From assembly GCA_003648125.1 (NCBI GenBank), contig QMOE01000099.1, positions 1 through 7,430 of the forward strand: a DNA stretch of 7,430 bases. The letters are read 5' to 3'. Position 1 is the first letter of the stretch. Every line of letters starts with the position of its first letter. Source of the stretch: Chloroflexota bacterium. GTDB lineage: Bacteria; Chloroflexota; Anaerolineae; B4-G1. Shown here one piece after another: positions 1 to 5,441 of the stretch. A program made the position numbers and the translations under genes. The notes below the pieces were generated by a model, which saw nothing but the letters and a program-made list of their open reading frames with translations, did not search any database and was not told the origin of the DNA.

Positions 1-14
1 AAAGCTATTCGGAG

Positions 15-44
15 ATTCCTCGACTCCCTTTGGTCGCTCGGAAT
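15..44. repeat. Dispersed-type palindromic repeat (REP-like hairpin)
   Basis: Seen: ATTCC at 15-19 pairs with GGAAT at 40-44, and inside it CGAC at 21-24 pairs with GTCG at 33-36, separated by a small internal loop. The sequence matches the general pattern of short 'ATTCC...CGGAATGAC' repeats that I recall as scattered between genes in many environmental bacterial genomes. It lies in a non-coding gap. It could also act in RNA form as the end of an upstream transcript, but no T-run follows. Only one copy is present here, so repeat status is inferred. Confidence 0.45.
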
Positions 45-110
45 GACGCAAATTGGGGAGCGACTTGGCTCTTTTCTCTCCCAAGCACATAATTTGAGAC
101 TATGTGGAAT

Positions 111-170
111 TTTCGACAGGATTTACAGAATTGACAAGATTTCTCCCTCATCCTGTAAATCCTGTCAAAA
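111..170. repeat. Perfect 14-bp inverted repeat, dispersed 'GACAGGATTTACAG' type
   Basis: Seen: GACAGGATTTACAG at 115-128 and its exact reverse complement CTGTAAATCCTGTC at 153-166. After one mismatch the pairing continues for 3 bp outward (TTT at 111-113 with AAA at 168-170). The left arm is followed by a degenerate tandem copy of itself (GACAAGATTT, 133-142). I recall similar GACAGGATTTACAGG units as widespread intergenic repeats in several phyla. The short open frame over it (104-304) is made of repeat and is not a believable gene. Confidence 0.6.
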
Positions 171-259
171 ACCTGTTTGGTTCTGGCTTGTCCAGGTTAG
201 GTAATTACTTTTGGGCAAAGATGTTGGAATTTACGGGCAAGAAATACGTCGTTTTACCA

Positions 260-288
260 CTGGCAGACCGGGCGATTTCGCGTATACT
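260..288 (+). promoter_or_regulatory. Sigma70-type promoter giving a probable leaderless mRNA
   Basis: Seen: CTGGCA at 260-265 (4 of 6 against TTGACA), a 17-bp spacer, and TATACT at 283-288 (5 of 6 against TATAAT). Initiation 6-7 nt after the -10 box falls at 294-295, on the A of the ATG at 295. No Shine-Dalgarno sequence precedes that ATG. Box matches and spacing are seen; the start site is inferred. Confidence 0.5.
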
Positions 289-294
289 AGAGAT

Positions 295-1851
295 ATGGAA
301 ATGAACCTGCTTCAACACCTTGATTCTGATTGGCTATCCGCTACTGCTCGGCGGGCGGCAGAGCAAACCGCCCGCCCTGTCCAGGTGCTAGATGGGGATG
401 ATCACCTGCTCTGCGCTTTGGGGAAGATGGCACAATCCGCCGTTGAGGAGCCTATTCTCGTCCTGGGGCAATCGGCTGGAACTGTGCGCGTCGGCGGGGA
501 CGATGGGCTGGCGCAAACGCTCGCTGATCTCCTTGCCAATCTGTTGAGCGCCCGCGCCAGCGCCGAGGCTGAACTGACGAGCCTGTCCGATGAATTGCTC
601 ACCAAGTACGAAGAGATCAATCTGCTTTACGATATAGGCGCTGTGCTCAGCCCACTGTTGGACGAAAACACTATTGGCAACATTGCACTAGATAAAGCGT
701 GCCAGGTCATTGGTGCGCAGCGAGGCGCGGTGTTGGTGATTGATCCTCAGGAGGATACCTGCTACGTCGCTGCAGAGCAAGCTGGACTCGGAAGTGAGAA
801 TGTAGCTTTTTTTACTGAGCCTGATTCTCTGTTGCAAGGCGTGCTCGACACGGCCCAACCGCTGCTCATCGAACGATTGGCGGATTATGCCGGCGTCAGC
901 CCCGCTGAACGGGAGCATTATGGTGGTGGATCGTTCCTGGCCGTTCCCATCGCTCTGCCTGCCAGCGACGACGCGCTGATGGGTGTGATCTTGCTGCTGG
1001 ACAAGCAGCCCAGCGGCGTTTTCACGGCCAATGACCAAAAACTCTTGGCCGCCATCACCGGGCAGGTCGCCACCGCCATCCAGAACCGGCGGTTGGTGGC
1101 CGAGGTGCAGGCTGCCCAACGATTGAAGCATGACCTGGAGATCGCTCAACGCATCCAGGTTGGATTGCTGCCTGAGCGCCCGCCGGACGTTCCGGGCATT
1201 GATCTGATTGGGTTGTGCATCCCGGCCGCCTCCGTGGGCGGCGATTATTATGATTTCTTTACCGTTGGCGATCAGGTGGACCTGGTGCTGGCGGACGTCT
1301 CAGGGCACAGCGTGGGAGCCGCGCTGGTGATGGCAGCCACGCGCAGCGTTTTGCGCGCCCAGGCGCTGGGCGACCAATCGCCCGCCGAGATTTTGGCTCA
1401 CGCAAATCAGGTGATGACTGATGACCTCGCTCGCGCTGGCCTGTTCATCACCGGTTTTTACGCCCGCTACGTCCCGACCACCCGAATCTTGCGCTATGCC
1501 AACGCCGGTCACAATAAGCCGGTCTTGTATCGGGCGGCCGATGCTGCGATTGAGCTATTGGATACCGAGGGCATTGTCCTGGGCGTGTTGCCCGACATAC
1601 CCTTTGAAGAGAAGCAAACCACCATAGCGCCCGGCGATGTGCTGGTTCTCTATACCGATGGCATCACCGAGGGCCTCAACACCGCGGGCGAGCAGTTTGG
1701 TGAGGAGCGGCTCTACAAGTTTATCTCAGAGGTAGCCAGCAAGCCATCCCGTGTTATCGCTGATGGAATCTTGTCGGCTGCTCGTGTCCACGGCCAAGGA
1801 GTGGAGCAATACGACGACATCTCACTCGTTGTGATGAAGGTGACGGCATGA
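295..1851 (+). CDS. GAF domain PP2C-type serine phosphatase (RsbU/SpoIIE family)
   Basis: A soluble protein of 518 aa with no membrane segment. Residues 1-95 are an unassigned N-terminal region. A helical stretch at about 93-120 leads into a GAF sensor (about 125-265), a coiled linker (266-290) containing the IQxxLLP signature that precedes RsbU-type catalytic domains, and the PP2C/SpoIIE domain (about 305-518). Metal-binding aspartates are in place: GGDYYD (D317), ADVSGH (D334), YTDG (D455) and YDDIS (D507, D508). NAGHN at 403-407 is also typical. By family it should remove phosphate from the serine of a STAS antagonist, here most likely the protein at 3090-3428, in response to a ligand or signal at the GAF domain. 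The ATG at 295 was chosen because the promoter ends at 288. An in-frame TTG at 211 would put the promoter inside the gene. ATG 301 is the alternative. Its stop overlaps the next gene by 4 bp. Confidence 0.93.
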   Translation: MEMNLLQHLDSDWLSATARRAAEQTARPVQVLDGDDHLLCALGKMAQSAVEEPILVLGQSAGTVRVGGDDGLAQTLADLLANLLSARASAEAELTSLSDELLTKYEEINLLYDIGAVLSPLLDENTIGNIALDKACQVIGAQRGAVLVIDPQEDTCYVAAEQAGLGSENVAFFTEPDSLLQGVLDTAQPLLIERLADYAGVSPAEREHYGGGSFLAVPIALPASDDALMGVILLLDKQPSGVFTANDQKLLAAITGQVATAIQNRRLVAEVQAAQRLKHDLEIAQRIQVGLLPERPPDVPGIDLIGLCIPAASVGGDYYDFFTVGDQVDLVLADVSGHSVGAALVMAATRSVLRAQALGDQSPAEILAHANQVMTDDLARAGLFITGFYARYVPTTRILRYANAGHNKPVLYRAADAAIELLDTEGIVLGVLPDIPFEEKQTTIAPGDVLVLYTDGITEGLNTAGEQFGEERLYKFISEVASKPSRVIADGILSAARVHGQGVEQYDDISLVVMKVTA

Positions 1852-3017
1852 CCCAAACTTGGACTGCCGACGATTTGGCAAGCTGGCTGGCCCACGATCT
1901 ACGCACCCCGCTGGGCGCTATCGCCGGCTTTGCCGAGATATTGCTGGATGGCGACGATATGGGCCCGGATTTGCGGCGGGAACTCTTGACAGTCATCTGC
2001 AGCGAGTCGCAGCGATTGGCGCGTATGGTAGAGCAGGCTGTCCGCCTGGTGCGGTTGGAGCGGGAAGCGGACGGGTGGCGGATTGACGATTTGCCCGTGG
2101 GTCGCTGGTTGGAAGAGGGCCAGCGGCGCGCTGCTGCGGAGCTCGAGTCGCTGGAGGTGGTGTTGGAGGTGTTGCCTTTCGATGAGATTCCGGCAGTGCG
2201 CGGCGCGTCTCGCCCGCTGGCTGACGCTCTGGCGGGACTGTTGATCGGCGTGGGCGAGTTCGCCGGGCCGGGTGCGACCTTGCGCCTCTCGGTAGCGGCC
2301 GATGAAACTGCTGTCACCTTTGCTCTTCGCAGCGATGCTTTTAGCCTCGGTGACGATGAGGCAGCTGTTGCTTTTCAGCCCTTTCAACGCCTGGGCAACG
2401 CGCCGCGTCACGATCCTGTGGCCGCCGGTCTGGAGCTGGCCCTATGCGCGGCCCTCATTGCCCGTCACGGCGGGCGGGTCTGGGCGAGGTCGGAAGAGGG
2501 AGGTATCTGTTTTGGCATTACGCAGCCCCTGGCTGGGATGGAGGCCGAGGTCATCCCCGCGCCCGCGCCGCAACCTAAAGTGACCGCTCCTCGGAAGAGC
2601 GCGGCCCTGGTTCAACCCGTCATTTCATCCCCTCCTACGGGGGTGACGACCGACCCCCGCCACATCCTGGTCGTGGACGATCAGCCCTTTATCCGCCGCT
2701 CCCTCTCGCTGGCCTTGCGACGGGCAGGTTACCAGGTGAGCACAGCCGTGAATGGGGCCGAGGGACTGGAGCATGTCCGCGCTTTGCGGCCGGGCCTGGT
2801 CTTTCTCGATCTGATGATGCCAGTGATGGATGGCTTTGAGACCTGCCGCCACTTGCGAGCAGACCCGGCCCTGGCCGATACCCGCATCATCATGCTCACC
2901 GCCAAGGGGGAGGCGATGGATGAAGAGCGCGGCCGGGCGCTGGGCGTGGATGAGTACATCACTAAACCTTTTAGCCCTTCGGCCGTCGTCAGCCGCGTGC
3001 AGGAGATACTGGGGTGA
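1848..3017 (+). CDS. Soluble HisKA-receiver hybrid protein with a degenerate ATPase domain
   Basis: 389 aa, starting in an ATGA overlap with the phosphatase gene, so probably translated by coupling. An H-box (HDLRTP, H16) and the second DHp helix fill residues 10-72. Residues 115-228 follow the layout of a histidine kinase ATPase domain, with an F-box-like FQPF at 177-180. The nucleotide-binding motifs are lost: the N-box Asn is replaced (G134 by alignment), the DxGxG box reads SDAFS (162-166), and the GLGLxL box reads GLELAL (194-199). A Pro/Ala-rich linker (229-268) joins a complete receiver (271-389): D277 and D278, phospho-acceptor D321, T351 and K373. There is no sensor or membrane segment. 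Seen: intact phosphorylatable His and Asp but poor ATP site. Inferred: it may serve as phosphotransfer scaffold or phosphatase, or act as an adaptor for the partner-switching genes. A weakly active kinase is not excluded. Confidence 0.88.
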   Translation: MTQTWTADDLASWLAHDLRTPLGAIAGFAEILLDGDDMGPDLRRELLTVICSESQRLARMVEQAVRLVRLEREADGWRIDDLPVGRWLEEGQRRAAAELESLEVVLEVLPFDEIPAVRGASRPLADALAGLLIGVGEFAGPGATLRLSVAADETAVTFALRSDAFSLGDDEAAVAFQPFQRLGNAPRHDPVAAGLELALCAALIARHGGRVWARSEEGGICFGITQPLAGMEAEVIPAPAPQPKVTAPRKSAALVQPVISSPPTGVTTDPRHILVVDDQPFIRRSLSLALRRAGYQVSTAVNGAEGLEHVRALRPGLVFLDLMMPVMDGFETCRHLRADPALADTRIIMLTAKGEAMDEERGRALGVDEYITKPFSPSAVVSRVQEILG

Positions 3018-3076
3018 AACTGAAACAATTGCTTGACGGATTACTTGGGCTCTGAACGCTTACAGTGAAGAATTTG

Positions 3077-3082
3077 AAAGGA
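3077..3082 (+). promoter_or_regulatory. Ribosome binding site deciding the STAS gene start
   Basis: AAAGGA lies 7 nt before the ATG at 3090 but only 1 nt before the in-frame ATG at 3084. Usual spacing therefore favours 3090. Confidence 0.6.
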
Positions 3083-3089
3083 AATGATC

Positions 3090-3428
3090 ATGGACTATCA
3101 GATTCAGTATGATGAGCATATCGCCATTCTCGAACTGCACGGCGTGCTTGACGTGGAAAGTGCGCCCACTTTCAAGACCGCCCTACAATCTATCCTGGAC
3201 AAGGGGAGCAATCAGGCTGTCGTCGTAGATATGGCGGACGTGGCCTTTATGGATAGTTCTGGGCTGGGTGTGCTTATCGGCGCCTATCGCCGCCTGAATG
3301 GGATGGGCGGCCGGATTGCCCTGGTTAACGTCGTGTCGGCTGTGCGCACGGTGCTGGAACTTACTCGCACCCAACAGCTTTTTGAGATGTACGATACACG
3401 CGCTGAGGCTGTTGACGCCCTGCGGTGA
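3090..3428 (+). CDS. STAS domain anti-sigma-factor antagonist (RsbV/SpoIIAA type)
   Basis: 112 aa, the whole protein being one STAS domain, the usual length for this family. The phosphorylation motif is intact: FMDSSGLGV at 53-61, with S56 in the position of the serine phosphorylated in Bacillus SpoIIAA. By family, the unphosphorylated form binds an RsbW-type kinase and frees that kinase's target, and the kinase inactivates it by phosphorylating the serine. The next gene encodes such a kinase and overlaps by 4 bp; the phosphatase at 295-1851 is the likely partner for reactivation. The start at 3090 is preferred over ATG 3084 because of Shine-Dalgarno spacing. A 72-nt gap separates it from the hybrid protein gene, so it may have its own promoter, though none is convincing. 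Confidence 0.93.
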   Translation: MDYQIQYDEHIAILELHGVLDVESAPTFKTALQSILDKGSNQAVVVDMADVAFMDSSGLGVLIGAYRRLNGMGGRIALVNVVSAVRTVLELTRTQQLFEMYDTRAEAVDALR

Positions 3429-3835
3429 CGAGCATGGCGACGTACCGGCTGGCGTTAACGGGCGGGCTGGAATTATCCGGTCAGATACGTGAGTGGGTTT
3501 GCGAACGGGCGCGCACGGGTGGCTTTGACGAGGATACCGTCGCCAGAATCGCGCTGGCTGTTAGCGAGGCCGTCACCAACATCGTATGCCATGCCTACGA
3601 AGGACGCACCGATGGACGAATTGAAGCGACGCTGACCGTGGACGATGCAGCACTCACCTTGCGCCTGCGGGATTATGGCATCAAGTTCGACCCGGACGCT
3701 TACCAGCCGCCAGATCTAGACATCCCGGCCGAGGGAGGATACGGTGTGTTTCTCATGCACACCGTTATGGACAAGGTGCAGTACGAGACCGGCTATGTCG
3801 AGGGGACGGAACTTGTTTTGGTCAAGGAGCGGTGA
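3425..3835 (+). CDS. RsbW-type anti-sigma factor / serine protein kinase (HATPase_c_2)
   Basis: 136 aa from a GTG that overlaps the STAS stop codon (GTGA). An ATG at 3434 would give 133 aa. A single GHKL ATPase fold of the small RsbW/SpoIIAB kind: N-box in LAVSEAVTNIVCHAY (44-58, with E48 and N52), G1 box RDYGIKFDP (82-90, the DxGxxFDP form common in this subfamily), and G2 box GGYGVFLM (104-111, with Val where Leu is usual). All core ATP-binding positions look present, so an active kinase is expected. By family it phosphorylates the STAS antagonist and sequesters a target when the antagonist is phosphorylated. No sigma factor gene lies next to it, so the target is unknown; it may be a distant sigma factor or a non-sigma partner. 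No clear Shine-Dalgarno sequence was seen, consistent with translation coupled to the STAS gene. Confidence 0.92.
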   Translation: MTSMATYRLALTGGLELSGQIREWVCERARTGGFDEDTVARIALAVSEAVTNIVCHAYEGRTDGRIEATLTVDDAALTLRLRDYGIKFDPDAYQPPDLDIPAEGGYGVFLMHTVMDKVQYETGYVEGTELVLVKER

Positions 3836-3920
3836 TGGGTGTTCAGTAACCATCAGACGAGCTTGACAGAAGCGTCGAAGAGGTTGTCTTTGCCCTTACC
3901 AGTCGCGAAACATAAAGCGC

Positions 3921-3930
3921 AAAGAGGTGA
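3921..3930 (+). promoter_or_regulatory. Strong ribosome binding site for a GTG-start receiver gene
   Basis: AAAGAGGTGA, with the core GAGGTG at 3924-3929, lies 4 nt before the GTG at 3934. It is the best match to the anti-Shine-Dalgarno sequence in the window and fixes the non-ATG start. Confidence 0.65.
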
Positions 3931-3933
3931 ACT

Positions 3934-4296
3934 GTGGCTAAAATTCTCATTGTTGACGACGCAGCCTTTATGCGTCGCTTATCTCGGCAGATTTTACAAG
4001 CGGCCGGGTACGAGGTGGTGTGTGCTGTTGATGGACAGGAATGTCTGGACAAGGTCAAGGTCGAGAAACCCGATCTAGTGATTATGGACCGGAACATGCC
4101 CCGCCTGGATGGTCTGGAAGCTCTCCGCGCTCTGCGAGCTGACCCGGTCACTCGTTCTTTGCCGGTACTCGTCGCCAGCGCCTCCTCGCGAGACATAGAT
4201 ATTGCAGAGATGGAGGCGGCGGGCGCGGATGGATACGTACCCAAGCCCTTTCAGGTTAAGCAGTTAATTATAGCCGTTCGGCAGCATCTAGGGTAG
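3934..4296 (+). CDS. Single-domain response regulator (CheY-like receiver)
   Basis: 120 aa, a receiver domain alone with no output domain, the standard CheY/Spo0F length. Acidic pocket D8 and D9; phospho-acceptor D52 in VIMDRNMPRLDG, where the Asn before Met-Pro recalls CheY's DxNMP; S82 in the Thr/Ser switch position; and K104 in the PKPF motif. It must act by protein contact or by passing phosphate on. Possible partners here are the hybrid protein at 1848-3017 or a chemotaxis kinase outside the window; neither can be shown. It lies 98 nt after the kinase gene, same strand, with its own strong ribosome binding site, so it may be the last cistron of the cluster or a separate unit. Confidence 0.93.
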   Translation: MAKILIVDDAAFMRRLSRQILQAAGYEVVCAVDGQECLDKVKVEKPDLVIMDRNMPRLDGLEALRALRADPVTRSLPVLVASASSRDIDIAEMEAAGADGYVPKPFQVKQLIIAVRQHLG

Positions 4297-4325
4297 GCAG
4301 TGGGTACGTGAAAGCAATCATCAAA

Positions 4326-4396
4326 GTAAGCGCGATTTCCTAATCGCGGAGGACGTTTTACGCGGTACAATGTGCGCGATTGGAAATCGCGGCTAC
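4326..4396. repeat. Palindromic repeat island upstream of ppa, copy 1
   Basis: Seen: outer arms 4326-4340 (GTAAGCGCGATTTCC) and 4382-4396 (GGAAATCGCGGCTAC), complementary at 13 of 15 positions. Each arm also forms its own hairpin: CGCGATT 4331-4337 with AATCGCG 4342-4348, and CGCGATT 4375-4381 with AATCGCG 4385-4391. The left half matches the repeat at 5160-5182 at 18 of 23 positions. The site lies between convergence-free genes on the same strand, so it could also mark or protect the 3' end of the receiver transcript. No T-run follows. Confidence 0.65.
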
Positions 4397-4432
4397 AAAA
4401 CGGGAATTGTTGTCACCGCAGCGATTCTCGTT

Positions 4433-4463
4433 TTGAGCGGTCGCCTCCAACCTGCTCTACAAT
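4433..4463 (+). promoter_or_regulatory. Possible ppa promoter
   Basis: TTGAGC at 4433-4438 (4 of 6) and TACAAT at 4458-4463 (5 of 6), separated by 19 bp, longer than optimal. Initiation 6-7 nt downstream would fall at about 4469-4470, where the AAGGAG ribosome binding site (4470-4475) begins, leaving almost no leader. Confidence 0.35.
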
Positions 4464-4481
4464 AATTATAAGGAGATGATG

Positions 4482-5027
4482 ATGGCAACAATGAATCTGT
4501 GGCGCGAATTGCCGCCCGGACCGGATGTGCCCCAGGTGATCTATGTGGTGGTGGAGATTCCCAAGAAATCGCGCAACAAGTACGAGTACGACGAGGATGG
4601 AGGGTTCATCAAACTGGACCGGGTGCTATACTCATCGTTGCACTATCCCGGCGACTATGGTTTCGTCCCCCGCACTCTCCACGACGACGGTGATCCGCTG
4701 GACGTGCTGGTGATGACCAATGAGCCTACATTCTCTGGTTGTGTCATCGAAGCGCGACCGCTGGGCATCTTTCACTTGATAGACAAGGGCAAGTTGGATG
4801 ACAAAATCCTGGCTGTGCCTCACACTGATCCACTCTTTGACAACTATCACGCGCTGGACGACGTCCCGCCGCACTTTTTGGAAGAGGTCACCCATTTTTT
4901 CAGTGTCTACAAGGACCTGGAGAGCGCCAAGACCGAGAACACGGGCTGGGAGGGTATTGAGAAGGCCCACGCTGAGATCGAACGGGCCATCGCCTCCTAC
5001 TGGGAGCGGATGCGGACGGAGCGATAG
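4482..5027 (+). CDS. ppa: Inorganic pyrophosphatase, family I, soluble
   Basis: 181 aa, close to the E. coli enzyme (176 aa). It hydrolyses pyrophosphate to two phosphates in the cytoplasm, pulling biosynthetic reactions forward, and needs Mg2+. Active-site residues are recognisable by comparison with the E. coli enzyme: E25 in VVVEIP, K33 and E35 in NKYEYD, Y59 in GDYGFVP, the DGDPLDVLV signature (69-77, with D69, D71 and D74), D101, D106 and K108. The C-terminal HFFSVYKDLE (138-147) is also typical. Three in-frame ATGs occur in tandem (4476, 4479, 4482). AAGGAG at 4470-4475 lies directly against the first and 6 nt from the third, so 4482 is the best start. The gene stands alone, with repeat islands on both sides, and looks like a housekeeping gene independent of the flanking signalling operons. 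Confidence 0.96.
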   Translation: MATMNLWRELPPGPDVPQVIYVVVEIPKKSRNKYEYDEDGGFIKLDRVLYSSLHYPGDYGFVPRTLHDDGDPLDVLVMTNEPTFSGCVIEARPLGIFHLIDKGKLDDKILAVPHTDPLFDNYHALDDVPPHFLEEVTHFFSVYKDLESAKTENTGWEGIEKAHAEIERAIASYWERMRTER

Positions 5028-5070
5028 CGAATGGGGTTCTTTGGGGTTTCGTGTGGTCAGGGCGCCGGAC

Positions 5071-5088
5071 CCCCCAACTTGTTGGGGG
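5071..5088 (+). terminator. Strong GC hairpin after ppa, without a T-run
   Basis: CCCCCAAC at 5071-5078 pairs perfectly with GTTGGGGG at 5081-5088 across TT; in RNA the loop would open to CUUG or wider. It starts 43 nt after the ppa stop. There is no T-tract after it (TAAGGCGG follows), so it is not a classical intrinsic terminator. It may stop transcription weakly, protect the mRNA 3' end, or be one more repeat part. Confidence 0.3.
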
Positions 5089-5136
5089 TAAGGCGGCAAA
5101 GAACCCGAACAAGTTCGACCTGTGCAATAAAGATTT

Positions 5137-5225
5137 GGGTGCGTTTCATTTCGTTAGAAGTAGGCGCGGTTTCCATACCGCGCGCTATGGAAAGCGCGCC
5201 TACCCAACTCATTTGAAACACACCC
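5137..5225. mobile_element. MITE-like 89-bp element flanked by direct repeats
   Basis: Seen: GGGTGCGTTTCA at 5137-5148 and TGAAACACACCC at 5214-5225 are inverted copies matching at 11 of 12 positions. Directly outside them TAAAGATTT occurs at 5128-5136 and again at 5226-5234; the match is 10 bp if the following G is counted. This is the signature of a transposed element with a 9-10 bp target duplication. The interior holds only the palindrome at 5160-5203, with no reading frame, so a transposase would have to act in trans. The family is unknown. Confidence 0.55.
5160..5203. repeat. Palindromic repeat island downstream of ppa, copy 2
   Basis: Seen: outer arms at 5160-5176 and 5187-5203 (core GTAGGCGCG...CGCGCCTAC) complementary at 16 of 17 positions. 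Inner hairpins: GCGCGGT 5164-5170 with ACCGCGC 5177-5183, and GCGCT 5182-5186 with AGCGC 5193-5197. It is related to the repeat at 4326-4396, but has a much shorter centre, and forms the middle of the nested element at 5137-5225. Confidence 0.65.
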
Positions 5226-5246
5226 TAAAGATTTGCGCCGCGTACC

Positions 5247-5268
5247 GCACGGCGCTAAACCGCCGTGC
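5247..5268. repeat. Perfect 8-bp stem hairpin, loop CTAAAC
   Basis: GCACGGCG at 5247-5254 and CGCCGTGC at 5261-5268. Its reverse complement matches the hairpin at 5322-5343 at 17 of 22 positions, loop included (GTTTAG against GTTCAG). Confidence 0.55.
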
Positions 5269-5321
5269 TGATAGCCAAACCCCGCTTCGCGGGCTTTCCG
5301 CAGCCCCCGCTTGAGCTTTGA

Positions 5322-5343
5322 GCCGGGCGGTTCAGCGCCCGGC
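5322..5343. repeat. Perfect 8-bp stem hairpin, loop GTTCAG
   Basis: GCCGGGCG at 5322-5329 and CGCCCGGC at 5336-5343. It is the mirror partner of the hairpin at 5247-5268. Between the two, CCCGC at 5281-5285 also pairs with GCGGG at 5289-5293. Confidence 0.55.
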
Positions 5344-5441
5344 GAGGCGGGCAGGATTCTCTTCCAATTGCACAGGTCGAACAAGCTCGGAATTCCAATG
5401 CGTCGCCCGCGCAAACTCCAAGGTCCCAAATGTGAAGCGTG

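Larger units (their letters stand above)
1..294. other. Non-coding gap upstream of the phosphatase gene
   Basis: The gap holds the two palindromic repeats at 15-44 and 111-170 and, at its 3' end, the promoter at 260-288. Nothing else could be supported: no tRNA-like fold, no convincing reading frame on either strand, and no ribosome binding site before the first gene. Confidence 0.6.
5105..5390. repeat. Composite palindromic element bounded by 24-bp inverted repeats
   Basis: Seen: 5105-5128 and 5367-5390 are inverted copies matching at 21 of 24 positions, with an unbroken 16-bp block (GTTCGACCTGTGCAAT at 5113-5128, GCACAGGTCGAAC seen within 5367-5382). Between them lie a smaller nested element (5137-5225) and two 8-bp hairpins (5247-5268 and 5322-5343) that are near mirror images. 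No protein is encoded. The plan resembles a miniature inverted-repeat element, or a pair of inverted REP units. No target duplication was found at the outer ends. Confidence 0.6.
5028..5441. other. Gene-free repeat region between ppa and cheR
   Basis: About 410 bases without a believable gene. It holds the hairpin at 5071-5088, the composite element at 5105-5390 with its nested 89-bp element, and about 50 bases (5391-5441) before cheR in which I see neither a clear promoter nor a good ribosome binding site. Open frames crossing this region consist of repeat sequence. Confidence 0.6.

Noticed and set aside
211..294. N-terminal extension of the phosphatase from a TTG codon at 211
   Set aside because: It would place the promoter inside the gene, has no ribosome binding site, and the added residues show no domain character.
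104..304. 66-aa open frame on the + strand
   Set aside because: Most of it is the inverted repeat at 111-170 and it runs into the phosphatase gene; coding is not supported.
1754..2411. Two overlapping - strand open frames
   Set aside because: Antisense to well-supported genes, with low-complexity Ser/Arg-rich translations and no recognisable domain.
3033..3066. TTGACG and TACAGT before the STAS gene, as a promoter
   Set aside because: The 22-bp spacer is too long and the -10 matches only 4 of 6.
3833..3855. 6-bp hairpin over the stop codon of the RsbW-type gene, as a terminator
   Set aside because: Short stem, 11-nt loop and no T-run.
3863..3890. Perfect TTGACA (3863-3868) before the receiver gene, as a promoter
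   Set aside because: The best -10 at proper spacing, TGTCTT at 3885-3890, matches at only 3 of 6 positions.
4326..5390. CRISPR array or integron attachment sites
   Set aside because: The repeats are palindromic, irregularly spaced and in inverted order, with no constant spacer length and no cas or integrase gene.
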